A stretch of DNA of 64,000 bases from Microbacterium album (GTDB lineage Bacteria > Actinomycetota > Actinomycetes > Actinomycetales > Microbacteriaceae). The stretch is taken from positions 186,001 to 250,000 of the forward strand of contig NZ_BMJY01000001.1 in the NCBI RefSeq assembly GCF_014643695.1, in the 5' to 3' direction. Made by a program: the position numbers and the translations under genes. The notes beneath the pieces are model-generated. The model searched no databases, had not been told where the DNA came from, and saw only the letters and a list, made by a program, of their open reading frames with translations. Shown here piece by piece: positions 28,409 through 36,594 of the stretch. How positions within the stretch are numbered: position 1 is the stretch's first letter; each line of letters starts with the position of its first letter.

Positions 28409-29430
28409 CCACCATCCGACGCGCCGCCTCCGTCGCCCTCGTCGCCGCGGGATCGATCGCGCTGCTCGCCGGCTGCGTCGCCGGTGAGGGGGCCGCCGCG
28501 AACCCCGACGACGGGTCCACGAGCGAGTGGTCGACCGACACCCTCGCCATCGACTTCGCCACCTACAACCCGCTCAGCCTCGTCGTGCGCGACCAGGGGC
28601 TGATCGAGGAGGCGCTGGGCGACGGCGTGACGGTCGAGTGGGTGCAGTCCGCGGGGTCGAACAAGGCCAACGAGCTGCTGCGCTCCGGGTCGATCGACGT
28701 CGGCTCCACCGCGGGATCGGCCGCGCTGCTCGCCCGGGCGAACGGCTCGCCCATCCAGGTGATCGGCATCTACTCGCAGCCCGAGTGGTCGGCGCTCGTC
28801 GTCGGCCCCGACAGCGACATCACCTCCGTGGGCGACCTCGCCGGCCGCTCCGTCGCCGCGACGAAGGGCACCGACCCGTACTTCTTCCTGCTGCAGGCGC
28901 TCGACGAGGCCGGCGTGGACGTGCGCGACGTCGAGGTGCAGAACCTGCAGCACGCCGACGGTCGAGCCGCGCTCGACGGCGGATCGGTGGAGGCATGGGC
29001 CGGGCTCGACCCGATCATGGCGGCCGCCGAGCAGGAGTCCGGCGCCGAGCTGCTGTACCGCAACGTCGACTTCAACACCTACGGCTTCCTCAACGCCACG
29101 GAGGAGTTCCTCACGAACCACCCGGACGTCGCGCAGATCGTCGTCGACGCCTACGAGGACGCCCGCGCGTGGGCGCTGGAGCACCCCGAGGAGACCGCCC
29201 AGCTGCTCGCGGACGTCGCCGGCATCGACATCGAGGTCGCCACGATCGTGATCCAGGAGCGGTCGAACCTCGACGTCAGCGGTGTGCCGGGAGCCGCTCA
29301 GCTCGCGGTACTGGAGCGGATCGCGCCGGTGCTCGTCGACTCGGGTGACGTCAAGACGGCCAAGGCCGTGGACGACGCGCTCGCCACGATCGTGAACGCC
29401 GAGTTCGCCGAGCGGGCGGTGAACCGGTAG
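28405..29430 (+). CDS. Aliphatic sulfonate/nitrate-type ABC binding lipoprotein
   Basis: 341-aa binding protein of the SsuA/TauA/NMT1 type. Lipobox LAGC, lipid Cys at residue 24. Typical motifs: SNKANELLRSGSIDVGSTAG, SVGDLAGRSVAATKGTDPYF, QHADGRAALDGGSVEAWAG. GAGGAGA precedes the ATG. Ligand likely an alkanesulfonate or similar organic anion, but family members also take nitrate, pyrimidine precursors or other molecules; no desulfonating enzyme gene is adjacent. Confidence 0.88.
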   Translation: MTTIRRAASVALVAAGSIALLAGCVAGEGAAANPDDGSTSEWSTDTLAIDFATYNPLSLVVRDQGLIEEALGDGVTVEWVQSAGSNKANELLRSGSIDVGSTAGSAALLARANGSPIQVIGIYSQPEWSALVVGPDSDITSVGDLAGRSVAATKGTDPYFFLLQALDEAGVDVRDVEVQNLQHADGRAALDGGSVEAWAGLDPIMAAAEQESGAELLYRNVDFNTYGFLNATEEFLTNHPDVAQIVVDAYEDARAWALEHPEETAQLLADVAGIDIEVATIVIQERSNLDVSGVPGAAQLAVLERIAPVLVDSGDVKTAKAVDDALATIVNAEFAERAVNR

Positions 29431-30287
29431 TGAGCCTTCCGGAGGCCGCAGCGCTCGAGGGCGCCCGCCGCGCGCTCGAACTCCCGGGCGCCGCGGCGGG
29501 GCGGCGCCCCGCGGGACGGAAGCGCTCGGTCTGGGATCGCCGCGCGGTGCGCGTGGCCGCCGGATTCGCGCTGCCCGCCGCCGTCCTGCTCGCCTGGCAC
29601 CTCACCACCGTCAGCGGGCTGGTGCCCGCCCACCGGCTGCCGGAGCCCGCGTCCGTCCTGACCGCGGCCGTCGACCTCGCCCAGCGCGGCGAGCTGTGGC
29701 ACCACATCGCAATCTCGGTGCAGCGGGTGTTCATCGGCTTCGCGATCGGCGGCGCCGTGGGCCTCGCGGTGGCGGCTGTCGTGGGCCTGTCCCGCGCGGG
29801 CGACGCGTTCCTGAGCCCCATGCTCGCAGCCCTCCGCGCCGTGCCCTCGCTCGCCTGGGTGCCCCTGCTCATCCTGTGGCTGCGGATCGGGGAGGAGTCG
29901 AAGATCACGCTTATCGCGATCGGCGCGTTCTTCCCCGTCTTCACCACCGTCGCCGCGGCCCTGCGCCACGTCGACCCGCAGCTCGTGGAGGCCGGGCGCT
30001 CGTTCAGTCTGCGCGGCTGGTCCCTGTTCCGCACCGTGCAGCTGCCGGCGGTCGTGCCCTCCGTCGTGTCGGGCCTCCGGCTCGCGCTCGCGCAGTCGTG
30101 GCTGTTCCTCGTCGCGGCCGAGCTGATCGCGTCGTCGATGGGACTCGGGTTCCTGCTGAACGACTCGCAACAGACCGGACGGGTCGACCGCATCCTGCTC
30201 GCGATCGTGCTCCTGGCGCTGCTGGGGGCCCTGGCGAACGCCCTGCTCGGGATCGCCGAGAAGCGGTTGCTTCGGCGCTGGACTTGA
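29430..30287 (+). CDS. Sulfonate/nitrate-type ABC permease
   Basis: 285-aa SsuC/TauC-like permease: an N-terminal cytoplasmic stretch of about 45 residues, about six membrane segments, and the loop EAGRSFSLRGWSLFRTVQLP. GTG start overlaps the TAG stop of the binding protein by one base. It ends the operon; a repeat-rich segment follows. Confidence 0.9.
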   Translation: MSLPEAAALEGARRALELPGAAAGRRPAGRKRSVWDRRAVRVAAGFALPAAVLLAWHLTTVSGLVPAHRLPEPASVLTAAVDLAQRGELWHHIAISVQRVFIGFAIGGAVGLAVAAVVGLSRAGDAFLSPMLAALRAVPSLAWVPLLILWLRIGEESKITLIAIGAFFPVFTTVAAALRHVDPQLVEAGRSFSLRGWSLFRTVQLPAVVPSVVSGLRLALAQSWLFLVAAELIASSMGLGFLLNDSQQTGRVDRILLAIVLLALLGALANALLGIAEKRLLRRWT

Positions 30288-30320
30288 CCCGGGGGTCGGT
30301 TGGGGTCGGGGTTGGGGGCG

Positions 30321-30421
30321 GTTTCGACTCGCTGCGCTCGCTCAACCCGTTTCGACTTCGCGGCTGCGCCGCTTCGCTCAACGAGCAGGGGGGGGCGGCT
30401 CCGCCGCTTCGCTCAACGAGC
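30321..30421. repeat. Intergenic repeat cluster
   Basis: CGGCTGCGCCGCTTCGCTCA plus ACGAGC at 30361-30386 recurs at 30396-30421 with one mismatch in 26 bases. A related unit (GTTTCGACTCGCTGCGCTCG then CTCAACCC) is at 30321-30348. Each unit contains a self-complementary core (GCGGCTGCGCCGC, GGCGGCTCCGCCGC). The cluster sits between two convergent operons, so it may serve as a two-way transcription stop. Similar GTTTCGACTCGCTGCGCTCG strings are, from memory, dispersed in Microbacteriaceae intergenic DNA. Confidence 0.75.
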
Positions 30422-30440
30422 GGGGTGGGGCGGGGGCGGG

Positions 30441-31070
30441 TCAGGTGTCGGTGCGGGCGGCGAGGGCGTCGGCGGCGCGCTGGTTGGCGAGCGCCTCCGC
30501 GTCCTCTTCGCCGGGGGGTGCCGACTCGCCCATGCTCATCATGAGGCGGTTGGCCCACGCGAAGAACGACGCGGACTCCACGATGTCCTGGATGTCCGAG
30601 CGCGAGAATCCGACCGCCTCGAGCGCCGTCACGTGGTGCGCGGCGAAGCGCGGGGGAGAGGCCGTCAGCGCCGCGGCGGCATCGACGATGGCGCGCCACC
30701 GCTTGTCGAGCTCGACGTCCACGCCCTCCGCCAGCAGCCGGTCGACGTCCTCCTCGCGCTTCGTGAACGTCACGGTGAAACGCGAGTGCACGCTCGTGCA
30801 CAGGTCGCACCCGTTGAGGCGCGATGCGACCGTCGCCGCCAGCTCACGCTCGCCGCGCGGCAGGCCGGGGCGCGCGAGGAAGATCGCGCGGTCCAGCGCC
30901 GTACGCGCCTCGAGCGCCGCGGGATGCCACGCCAGGAGGCGGAAGTAGGGGGAGTCGGGCCACACGCTGGACTCGTACGCGGCGATCTGCTCGGGGCTGC
31001 CGGTCTCGGGACCGACGGGCTCGATCCACGCGTGCCACGCGCGCTCGGCGGTCGTGAAGTGGGCGCTCAT
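30441..31070 (-). CDS. AhpD-like alkylhydroperoxidase domain protein
   Basis: 209-aa protein of the carboxymuconolactone decarboxylase/AhpD fold with the redox motif NGCDLCTSVHSRF (C88, C91, H95), as in alkylhydroperoxidase D. It resembles the Avi_7169-type subgroup, which usually occurs paired with a CMD-domain partner, as here. It overlaps that partner by four bases and is the last gene of the liv-type operon. Its physiological electron donor and substrate are unknown; peroxide or disulfide chemistry is inferred from CxxC. Confidence 0.82.
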   Translation of the reverse strand: MSAHFTTAERAWHAWIEPVGPETGSPEQIAAYESSVWPDSPYFRLLAWHPAALEARTALDRAIFLARPGLPRGERELAATVASRLNGCDLCTSVHSRFTVTFTKREEDVDRLLAEGVDVELDKRWRAIVDAAAALTASPPRFAAHHVTALEAVGFSRSDIQDIVESASFFAWANRLMMSMGESAPPGEEDAEALANQRAADALAARTDT

Positions 31071-31570
31071 GCGTGTCCTCCCTGCGCATCGGCGAGCACG
31101 CGCAGGCCGTGCGCGACGCGCGTCTGGTAGCTGACGAACCCGGTAATCTGACCGATCACGACGATCTCGGCCGGGCTCCAGCCGGCCCCCTCCAGCCCGG
31201 CCAGGTCGTCGGCCGTCGCCGCCGCGGGACGCGTGATGAGCAGATCGACGAACCGCAGCGCGGCACGGATGCGGCGCGGCGCGCGCACGCCCTGCGCTCC
31301 GTCCGGCCCCGCCACCACGAGGTCCTTGTGGACGTCCGCGTCCGCGACGCCCTCCAGGTAGAACTCCGCGGCCGAGGCGTCGCCGTCCAGCCACGCCGCG
31401 CGCGCCGCGAGCAGGTGCCGGGTCGGCCGGTCCAGCCCCGGGACCGGGTCGTCGGCGGGCACGTCGAACAGCGCGTGGTAGCTGGCCTGGGCGGCCTCCC
31501 GCACGACCGGCCGGTGATCGCGCGGCGAGTCGTCGCCCGCCTCCGCGATCCGCTCGATGACGTCCATCAC
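31067..31570 (-). CDS. CMD-domain protein (Avi_7170-like)
   Basis: 167-aa helical protein of the carboxymuconolactone decarboxylase superfamily lacking a CxxC motif; matches the type of protein found next to the AhpD-like Avi_7169 group. The start may be GTG at 31570, overlapping the livF stop, or ATG at 31567. Overlaps its AhpD-like partner by four bases. Likely works with that partner; function not established. Confidence 0.78.
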   Translation of the reverse strand: MMDVIERIAEAGDDSPRDHRPVVREAAQASYHALFDVPADDPVPGLDRPTRHLLAARAAWLDGDASAAEFYLEGVADADVHKDLVVAGPDGAQGVRAPRRIRAALRFVDLLITRPAAATADDLAGLEGAGWSPAEIVVIGQITGFVSYQTRVAHGLRVLADAQGGHA

Positions 31571-32397
31571 TCGCCCTTCCTCTCGTCGGCCGTGTCGCCG
31601 CCCGCCGCGGCAGCCTCGTCCAGCTCCTGCGCATCCCGGGCGATGCGCTCGGCGAGCGCGAGCGGATCGGCGTCCGGATCGCTCGCCTGCCCCAGATACG
31701 CCTCGCGCACCGCGGGATGCGCCAGCAGCTCGCTCGCGGTGCCCGCGATGGCGATGTGGCCCGTACGCAAAACGTACCCGCGCTGCGCCACGCTGAGCGC
31801 CAGCTCGGCGTTCTGCTCGACCACCAGGACGCTCACGCCGAGCTCCGCGTTGATGCGCGCGATGTGCTCCAGCACCCGCTCGACCACGATCGGCGCGAGG
31901 CCCATGGTCGGCTCGTCCATGCAGATCAGCCGCGGGCGGCTCATGAGCGCGCGCCCGAAGGCGAGCATCTGCTGCTCACCGCCCGACATGCTGCCCGCGC
32001 GCTGTCGGCGCCGCTCGTCCAGCCGCGGGAAGAACTCGTAGATCTCCGAGAGCGTGCGACGGATCTCGCGGTCGCGGCGCGTGTGGGCCCCCGTGAGGAG
32101 GTTGTCCTCGACCGTCATGTCCGGGAACACGCGACGCGCCTCGGGCACGGAGGCGATGCCGGCCGCGATGCGGCGCGGCGTGCTCCACGCGGTGATGTCC
32201 TGACCGTCGTACCAGACGCTGCCGGCGGCGGGCCTGACGAGCCCCAGGATCGTCTTCATGGTCGTCGACTTGCCCGACGCGTTGCCGCCCAGCAGCGAGA
32301 CGATCTGGCCCTCGCCGACCGTGAGCGACACGTCCTGCAGCGCATGGCTGGCGCCGTAGACGACGCTGACGTCGCGGAACTCGAGCAGGGTGCTCAT
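31567..32397 (-). CDS. livF: Branched-chain-type ABC transporter ATPase LivF
   Basis: 276-aa ATPase of the LivF type. Walker A GGNASGKST, signature MSGGEQQMLAFGRAL, Walker B LICMDEPTMGLAP, closing with VEQNAELAL. A 35-residue acidic C-terminal tail is extra. ATG at 32397 overlaps the livG stop. Ligands of this transporter class include amino acids, amides and urea. Confidence 0.93.
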   Translation of the reverse strand: MSTLLEFRDVSVVYGASHALQDVSLTVGEGQIVSLLGGNASGKSTTMKTILGLVRPAAGSVWYDGQDITAWSTPRRIAAGIASVPEARRVFPDMTVEDNLLTGAHTRRDREIRRTLSEIYEFFPRLDERRRQRAGSMSGGEQQMLAFGRALMSRPRLICMDEPTMGLAPIVVERVLEHIARINAELGVSVLVVEQNAELALSVAQRGYVLRTGHIAIAGTASELLAHPAVREAYLGQASDPDADPLALAERIARDAQELDEAAAAGGDTADERKGE

Positions 32398-33242
32398 GCG
32401 TCCGTCCCCTCTGCGAAGGACTTGCCGAGATAGGCCTCGACCACCCGCGGGTCGCGGCGCACCTCGGCGGGGGTTCCCTCCGCGATCTTGCGGCCGTTGT
32501 CGAGCACGACGACGCGGTCCGACAGGGTCATCACGAGGTCGAGCTTGTGCTCGACCAGCAGGATGGTCTGGCCCTGGCGCTTGAGGTCCTGCAGCTGCCG
32601 CAGCACCTCCGACGTCTCGGTCTGGTTCATTCCGGCGGTGGGCTCGTCGAGCACGAGCAGGCGCGGCCGCGACACGAGCGCGCGTGCGATCTCCACGCGG
32701 CGCCGGTTGGCGTAGCTGAGCGAGTAGGCGTAGTCGTCGATGCGCGGCGCGAGCCGCTCGCCGAAGCGCGCGGCCTCCTCCGCCACGCGCTCCCGGTCGG
32801 CGGCGTCCTGGCGGCGACGCGCGGCCGAGGGCACGAGCGCCAGGCCCGCCTCGGCCAGCAGCGGCAGCCAGCGCACGCCCGGTACCCGTCGCAGGGCCTG
32901 CAGCGGACGCCCCGTGCTCTGCACCGGCTCCAGCCCGACGGCGATGTTGTCGGCGACGGTGAGGTTGCCGATCACCCGCCCGTTCTGGAAGGTCCGGGTC
33001 AGGCCGAGGCGGGCGATGTCGTAGGGGCGGCGCCCGGTGATGCGCTGCCCCGCCAGGGTGACGGACCCGCCGTTGGCCGGCAGCGTGCCGCTGATCAGGT
33101 TGAGCGTGGTGGTCTTGCCCGAGCCGTTGGGTCCGATGACGGACACGACCTCGCCCTCAGCGACATCGAAGCTCACGTCGTCGACGACGGTGAGCCCGCC
33201 GAAGCGCCTCACGAGGTTCCGGACGCTCAGCAGCGCGGTCAT
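32394..33242 (-). CDS. livG: Branched-chain-type ABC transporter ATPase LivG
   Basis: 282-aa LivG-type ATPase. Walker A GPNGSGKTT, Walker B LLVLDEPTAGMNQ, LVEHKLDLVMTLSDR. The signature segment reads YSLSYANRRRVEIARAL, i.e. SYANRR in place of the usual SYGxQR. Four-base overlaps with the permease gene upstream and livF downstream. Confidence 0.92.
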   Translation of the reverse strand: MTALLSVRNLVRRFGGLTVVDDVSFDVAEGEVVSVIGPNGSGKTTTLNLISGTLPANGGSVTLAGQRITGRRPYDIARLGLTRTFQNGRVIGNLTVADNIAVGLEPVQSTGRPLQALRRVPGVRWLPLLAEAGLALVPSAARRRQDAADRERVAEEAARFGERLAPRIDDYAYSLSYANRRRVEIARALVSRPRLLVLDEPTAGMNQTETSEVLRQLQDLKRQGQTILLVEHKLDLVMTLSDRVVVLDNGRKIAEGTPAEVRRDPRVVEAYLGKSFAEGTDA

Positions 33243-35116
33243 CCCACGACCTCCTTCCGCCGGGCGCCGGCTCTGCTCTCACGCCAGGACCGCACGCGGT
33301 CGCGCAGACCGACGTGCGACCACAGCCCCTGCGGGCGCAGGAGGATCAGCAGCAGCAGGAGCACGCCGTAGAACAGCAGGCGCCAGTCGGCCAGGCCCCG
33401 GAAGAGCTCGGGCACGCCGACGAGGATCACCGCGCCGATCACCGCGCCCATGGGCGCCCGCAGGCCGCCCAGGATCGCGATCGTGACGGCCAGCACCGAC
33501 AGCGAGATGCCGAACTGCGCGGGCTCGATGTAGGTCACCTGCGCGGCGTAGAGCGCGCCCGCGAAGCCCGCGAGCACCGAGCCGAGGCCGAACGCGAGCG
33601 ACTTGTACGCGGCGGGGTGGATGCCGCTCGCGGCCGCGGCGACCTCGTCCTCGCGCACGGCGGCCCACGTGCGCCCGAGGTGCGACCCCGCCAGGCGCGT
33701 GACGAAGACCAGCGCGATCACGAGGACGGCGAGCGTGAGCAGGTACATGCCCCACGCGCTCGAGACGGGCTCGCCGAACAGCGTCGGCCGCGGGATGCCG
33801 TAGAGCCCGCGGGCGCCGTTCGTGATGTCGTGCAGGTTCAGCGCGAGCGCCGCGATCAGCGCGCCCGTGGCCAGCGTGGCCATCGACACGTAGTGGCCGC
33901 GCAGCCGCCACGTGGCCGCCGTGAGGATCACGCTCACGAGCGCGGCCACCAGACCCGCCGCGACGAAGCTCGCCCAGAAGCCCCAGCCCGCCTTGGTCAC
34001 GAGCAGCGCCGAGGTGTAGGCGCCGACCGCGAGCGCGCCCGCCTGCCCGAGCACGATCTGGCCCGCGAGGCCGCCCGCGATCGTGACCGACAGGGCGAAC
34101 AGCGCATAGATCCACACGAGCGCTCCGGCGCGCAGGACGTAGTCTCCGACCACGAGGGGCAGCAGCGCCGCGGCGGCGAGCAGGCCGGCTCCGACCCACG
34201 GGTTCAGCCGCACGGGTCGCCCGGCGCCGAAGAACGTCCCCGTCATCGGCTCGGACGCGAGCACCGGCACGCGGCCCAGGATGCCGCCGGGGCGGATCCA
34301 GAGCACGAGGATCAGCGCGCCGAACGTGATCAGCGCGCGCACCGAGTCGCCCCACAGCGCCACGCCGAACGCCTCCCCGACGCCGAGCACGAGGCCGCCG
34401 ATGATCGCGCCCGGCAGCGAGCCGAGCCCGCCGATCGTCGCGGCTGCGAACGCGGTCACGCCCGCGGTGAAGCCCATCGAGGGCTGGACGTTGGAGTAAT
34501 ACATGCCGACGAGGACGCCCGCGACGCCGCCCAGCGCCGAGGCGACGACGAAGGACGTCGCCTGCACCCGTCCCACGGGAATGCCCATCTGGGCCGCCGC
34601 CTCGGGATCCTGCGCCGTCGCGCGGATCGCGCGCCCGAGACGGGTGTACGCCAGCGTGAGCGCCAGGCCCACGACGCACACCACGCTCACGCCGATGATG
34701 ACCAGCGCGATCGTGCCGAAGCGGAAGCCGAACAGCTCGAAGTTGCTGCGCTCGAGCAGCGACGGGAAGCGCTTGGTCTCCGCGCCGAACACGCGCTGGG
34801 ACGTGTTGTCGAGGATGATCCCGACCGCGAAGGTCGCCAGCAGCACCGCGATCCCGGGCGCCGACCGCAGCGGGCGCACGGCGGCGAAGTAGATCGCCAG
34901 GCCCAGCACGCTCGTGAAGAGGATCACCCCCGCCAGCACGGCCCACAGCGGCCAGCCCAGCTGCGCCGCGAGGAACCAGCCCAGCATGCCGCCCACGGCG
35001 AAGATCGCACCGTGGGCGAAGTTGACGACGTTCGAGACGCCGAAGATGAGCGAGACGCCGACGGCGAGCAGAGCGTACGTGCTTCCGCTCACGATCCCGG
35101 CGAGCAGGATGTCCAT
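33239..35116 (-). CDS. Fused LivH-LivM branched-chain-type permease
   Basis: 625-aa protein joining both membrane subunits: LivH-like residues 1-290 (GSTYALLAVGVSLIFGVSNVVNFAHG) and LivM-like residues about 310-610 (GQIVLGQAGALAVGAYTSAL, RTWAAVREDEVAAAASGI). Such fusions occur in several lineages and fix a one-to-one heterodimer. Start ATG at 35116 with AAGGGA. A basic C-terminal tail follows the last segment. Confidence 0.93.
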   Translation of the reverse strand: MDILLAGIVSGSTYALLAVGVSLIFGVSNVVNFAHGAIFAVGGMLGWFLAAQLGWPLWAVLAGVILFTSVLGLAIYFAAVRPLRSAPGIAVLLATFAVGIILDNTSQRVFGAETKRFPSLLERSNFELFGFRFGTIALVIIGVSVVCVVGLALTLAYTRLGRAIRATAQDPEAAAQMGIPVGRVQATSFVVASALGGVAGVLVGMYYSNVQPSMGFTAGVTAFAAATIGGLGSLPGAIIGGLVLGVGEAFGVALWGDSVRALITFGALILVLWIRPGGILGRVPVLASEPMTGTFFGAGRPVRLNPWVGAGLLAAAALLPLVVGDYVLRAGALVWIYALFALSVTIAGGLAGQIVLGQAGALAVGAYTSALLVTKAGWGFWASFVAAGLVAALVSVILTAATWRLRGHYVSMATLATGALIAALALNLHDITNGARGLYGIPRPTLFGEPVSSAWGMYLLTLAVLVIALVFVTRLAGSHLGRTWAAVREDEVAAAASGIHPAAYKSLAFGLGSVLAGFAGALYAAQVTYIEPAQFGISLSVLAVTIAILGGLRAPMGAVIGAVILVGVPELFRGLADWRLLFYGVLLLLLILLRPQGLWSHVGLRDRVRSWRESRAGARRKEVVG

Positions 35117-35137
35117 GGATTCCCTTTCGACGGCGAG

Positions 35138-35170
35138 ATCCGGGCGGGCTCGGTGTGAGCCCGCCCGGAT
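35138..35170 (-). promoter_or_regulatory. Intercistronic stem-loop after the liv binding-protein gene
   Basis: Perfect 13-base stem (35138-35150 with 35158-35170) and 7-base loop in the gap between the binding-protein stop and the permease start. As after phnD, it sits right behind the binding-protein gene inside an operon and probably sets a higher level of binding protein relative to the membrane subunits. Confidence 0.7.
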
Positions 35171-35232
35171 TCGCGGTCCATGTCAGCTGGCGAGGGCGCG
35201 CCCGCTGCCCGATGCCCGGGCGCCCCCGGCGG

Positions 35233-36380
35233 TCAGTCGCGGAGCTGGAACGCGCCGTCCCTGACCACGAGAGGATACTGCTGCGCGTCGTCGACGCGGC
35301 GGTTCTCGTTGAACGTGATGTCGCCGTAGAGGATCGTCTCGAAGTCCGTGCCCTCGTCGAGCGCGTCGCGGATGCCCGAGCGCGTGAGGTCGCCCGCCTC
35401 GTGGGCGGCCTCAGCCGCCTGCGCCACGATGCCGAGCGCGTCGTAGGCGCGGATCGCGAAATCGCTGGGCACCTCGACGCCGTACTCGTCCCGGAAGTCG
35501 GCGATGAACTGCTGCACGCGCTCGTCCGGGTTCGAGGGCGTGAAGTAGCTGAGCGTCTCCACGCCCTCCGCCGCCTCGTCCGCGAGCTCGATGAACTGCT
35601 GGTTGTAGATCGAGCTGATGCCGACGATCGGCTGCTCGATGCCCAGCTCGCGAGCCTGAGACGTGATGAGCGCGCCGTCCGCGGCGTAGCCGATGATGAC
35701 GATCACCTCGGGATTCGCCCCGCGCGCGCTCAGCAGCAGGGGACGGTAGTCGGTGCCCTCCGGGTCGTGTACACCTGCTCGAGGCCGGCGTCCTGGGCGC
35801 CCTCGTCGAAGTAGCCGTACGTGTTCAGGCCCCAGTCGGTCTCGTGGTAGAACACGGCAGCCGTGTCCCCGTGCTCGAGGGCGAACTCGGCCAGGCGCGG
35901 CGCCTCGTACTCCTGCGACACCCACGTGGCGAAGATGTAGTCGCCGGGGTCGGTGACGTCCGAGGCGGACTGGGTGAAGAGGAACTGCACGAGCCCGGCC
36001 GGCTGATAGATCGGGCTCGCCGCGGCGGCGGCGGGGGTGCCGAAGTCGGCGAACGTCGCGAGGATGGACGAGTCGTCGACGAACTTCTGCGCGAGCGACG
36101 CCGCCTGGGCGGGGTCGGACTGCGAGTCCTCGTACACCAGCTCGACCGGTCGGCCCCCGATGCCGCCGGCCTCGTTGATCTCCTTCAGCTTGAGCTCGTA
36201 GCCCTGCTTGAAGTACTCGCCGTACTGCGCGTTGTTGCCGGTCTCGGGCAACGGCGCGCCGAAGCGGATCGGCGCGTTCTCGTCGCCCGATCCGCCGTCG
36301 CCGCCGGGAGAGGCGCACGCGGACAGTCCGACGGCGAGCAGGGCCGTGCCGAGGACGGCGGTGAGACGGCGTAGGGACAT
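35233..36380 (-). pseudogene. Branched-chain-type ABC binding protein, frameshifted
   Basis: LivJ-like binding lipoprotein (lipobox LSAC, Cys 22; expected about 382 aa) split by a one-base deletion. The first frame runs from ATG 36380 to about 35767 and would end at 35730 after 216 aa (last sensible residues EQVYT); the second continues from about 35766 (DPEGTDYRPLLLSARGANPE) to the stop at 35233. Restoring one G on the coding strand at 35766 joins VYT to DPEGTDY. Everything else is intact, so this is either a base-call error or a very recent inactivation. Total length, 1148 bases, is one short of a multiple of three. Confidence 0.85.
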
Positions 36381-36419
36381 GGGGGCTCTCTCCTCGAGGA
36401 CAGGCGATGTGCGAAGGAC

Positions 36420-36462
36420 GGCGCCGGGACGTGGCGGGGCCGGCGCCGGGACGTGGCGGGGC
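36420..36462. repeat. 22-base tandem duplication in the liv leader
   Basis: GGCGCCGGGACGTGGCGGGG plus CC at 36420-36441 is repeated at 36442-36462 (21 of 22 bases). It lies between the divergent operator pair and the binding-protein start, thus in the presumed 5' leader of the liv operon. Confidence 0.85.
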
Positions 36463-36469
36463 AGCCCAG

Positions 36470-36507
36470 CCGATTATCCGTGGTGCGGGTCGCCTTCCGA
36501 TAATCGG
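36470..36507. promoter_or_regulatory. Divergent operator pair CCGATnATCsG
   Basis: CCGATTATCCG (36470-36480) and CCGATAATCGG (36497-36507): odd palindromes with arms CCGAT/ATCGG (one mismatch in the first), 27 bases apart. Each contains GATAAT, on the minus strand in the first and on the plus strand in the second, so they may also serve as -10 elements for the liv operon and the flavoprotein gene. An AT-rich pair in GC-rich DNA, placed midway between divergent genes. Confidence 0.5.
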
Positions 36508-36594
36508 GCGGCGCTGCCGTGACACACAACGTCATCGGGCGCCACAGGCGTCCGCACGGGCAGGGCCCGGCCGCGGGTGCGACACAATCGGAGT

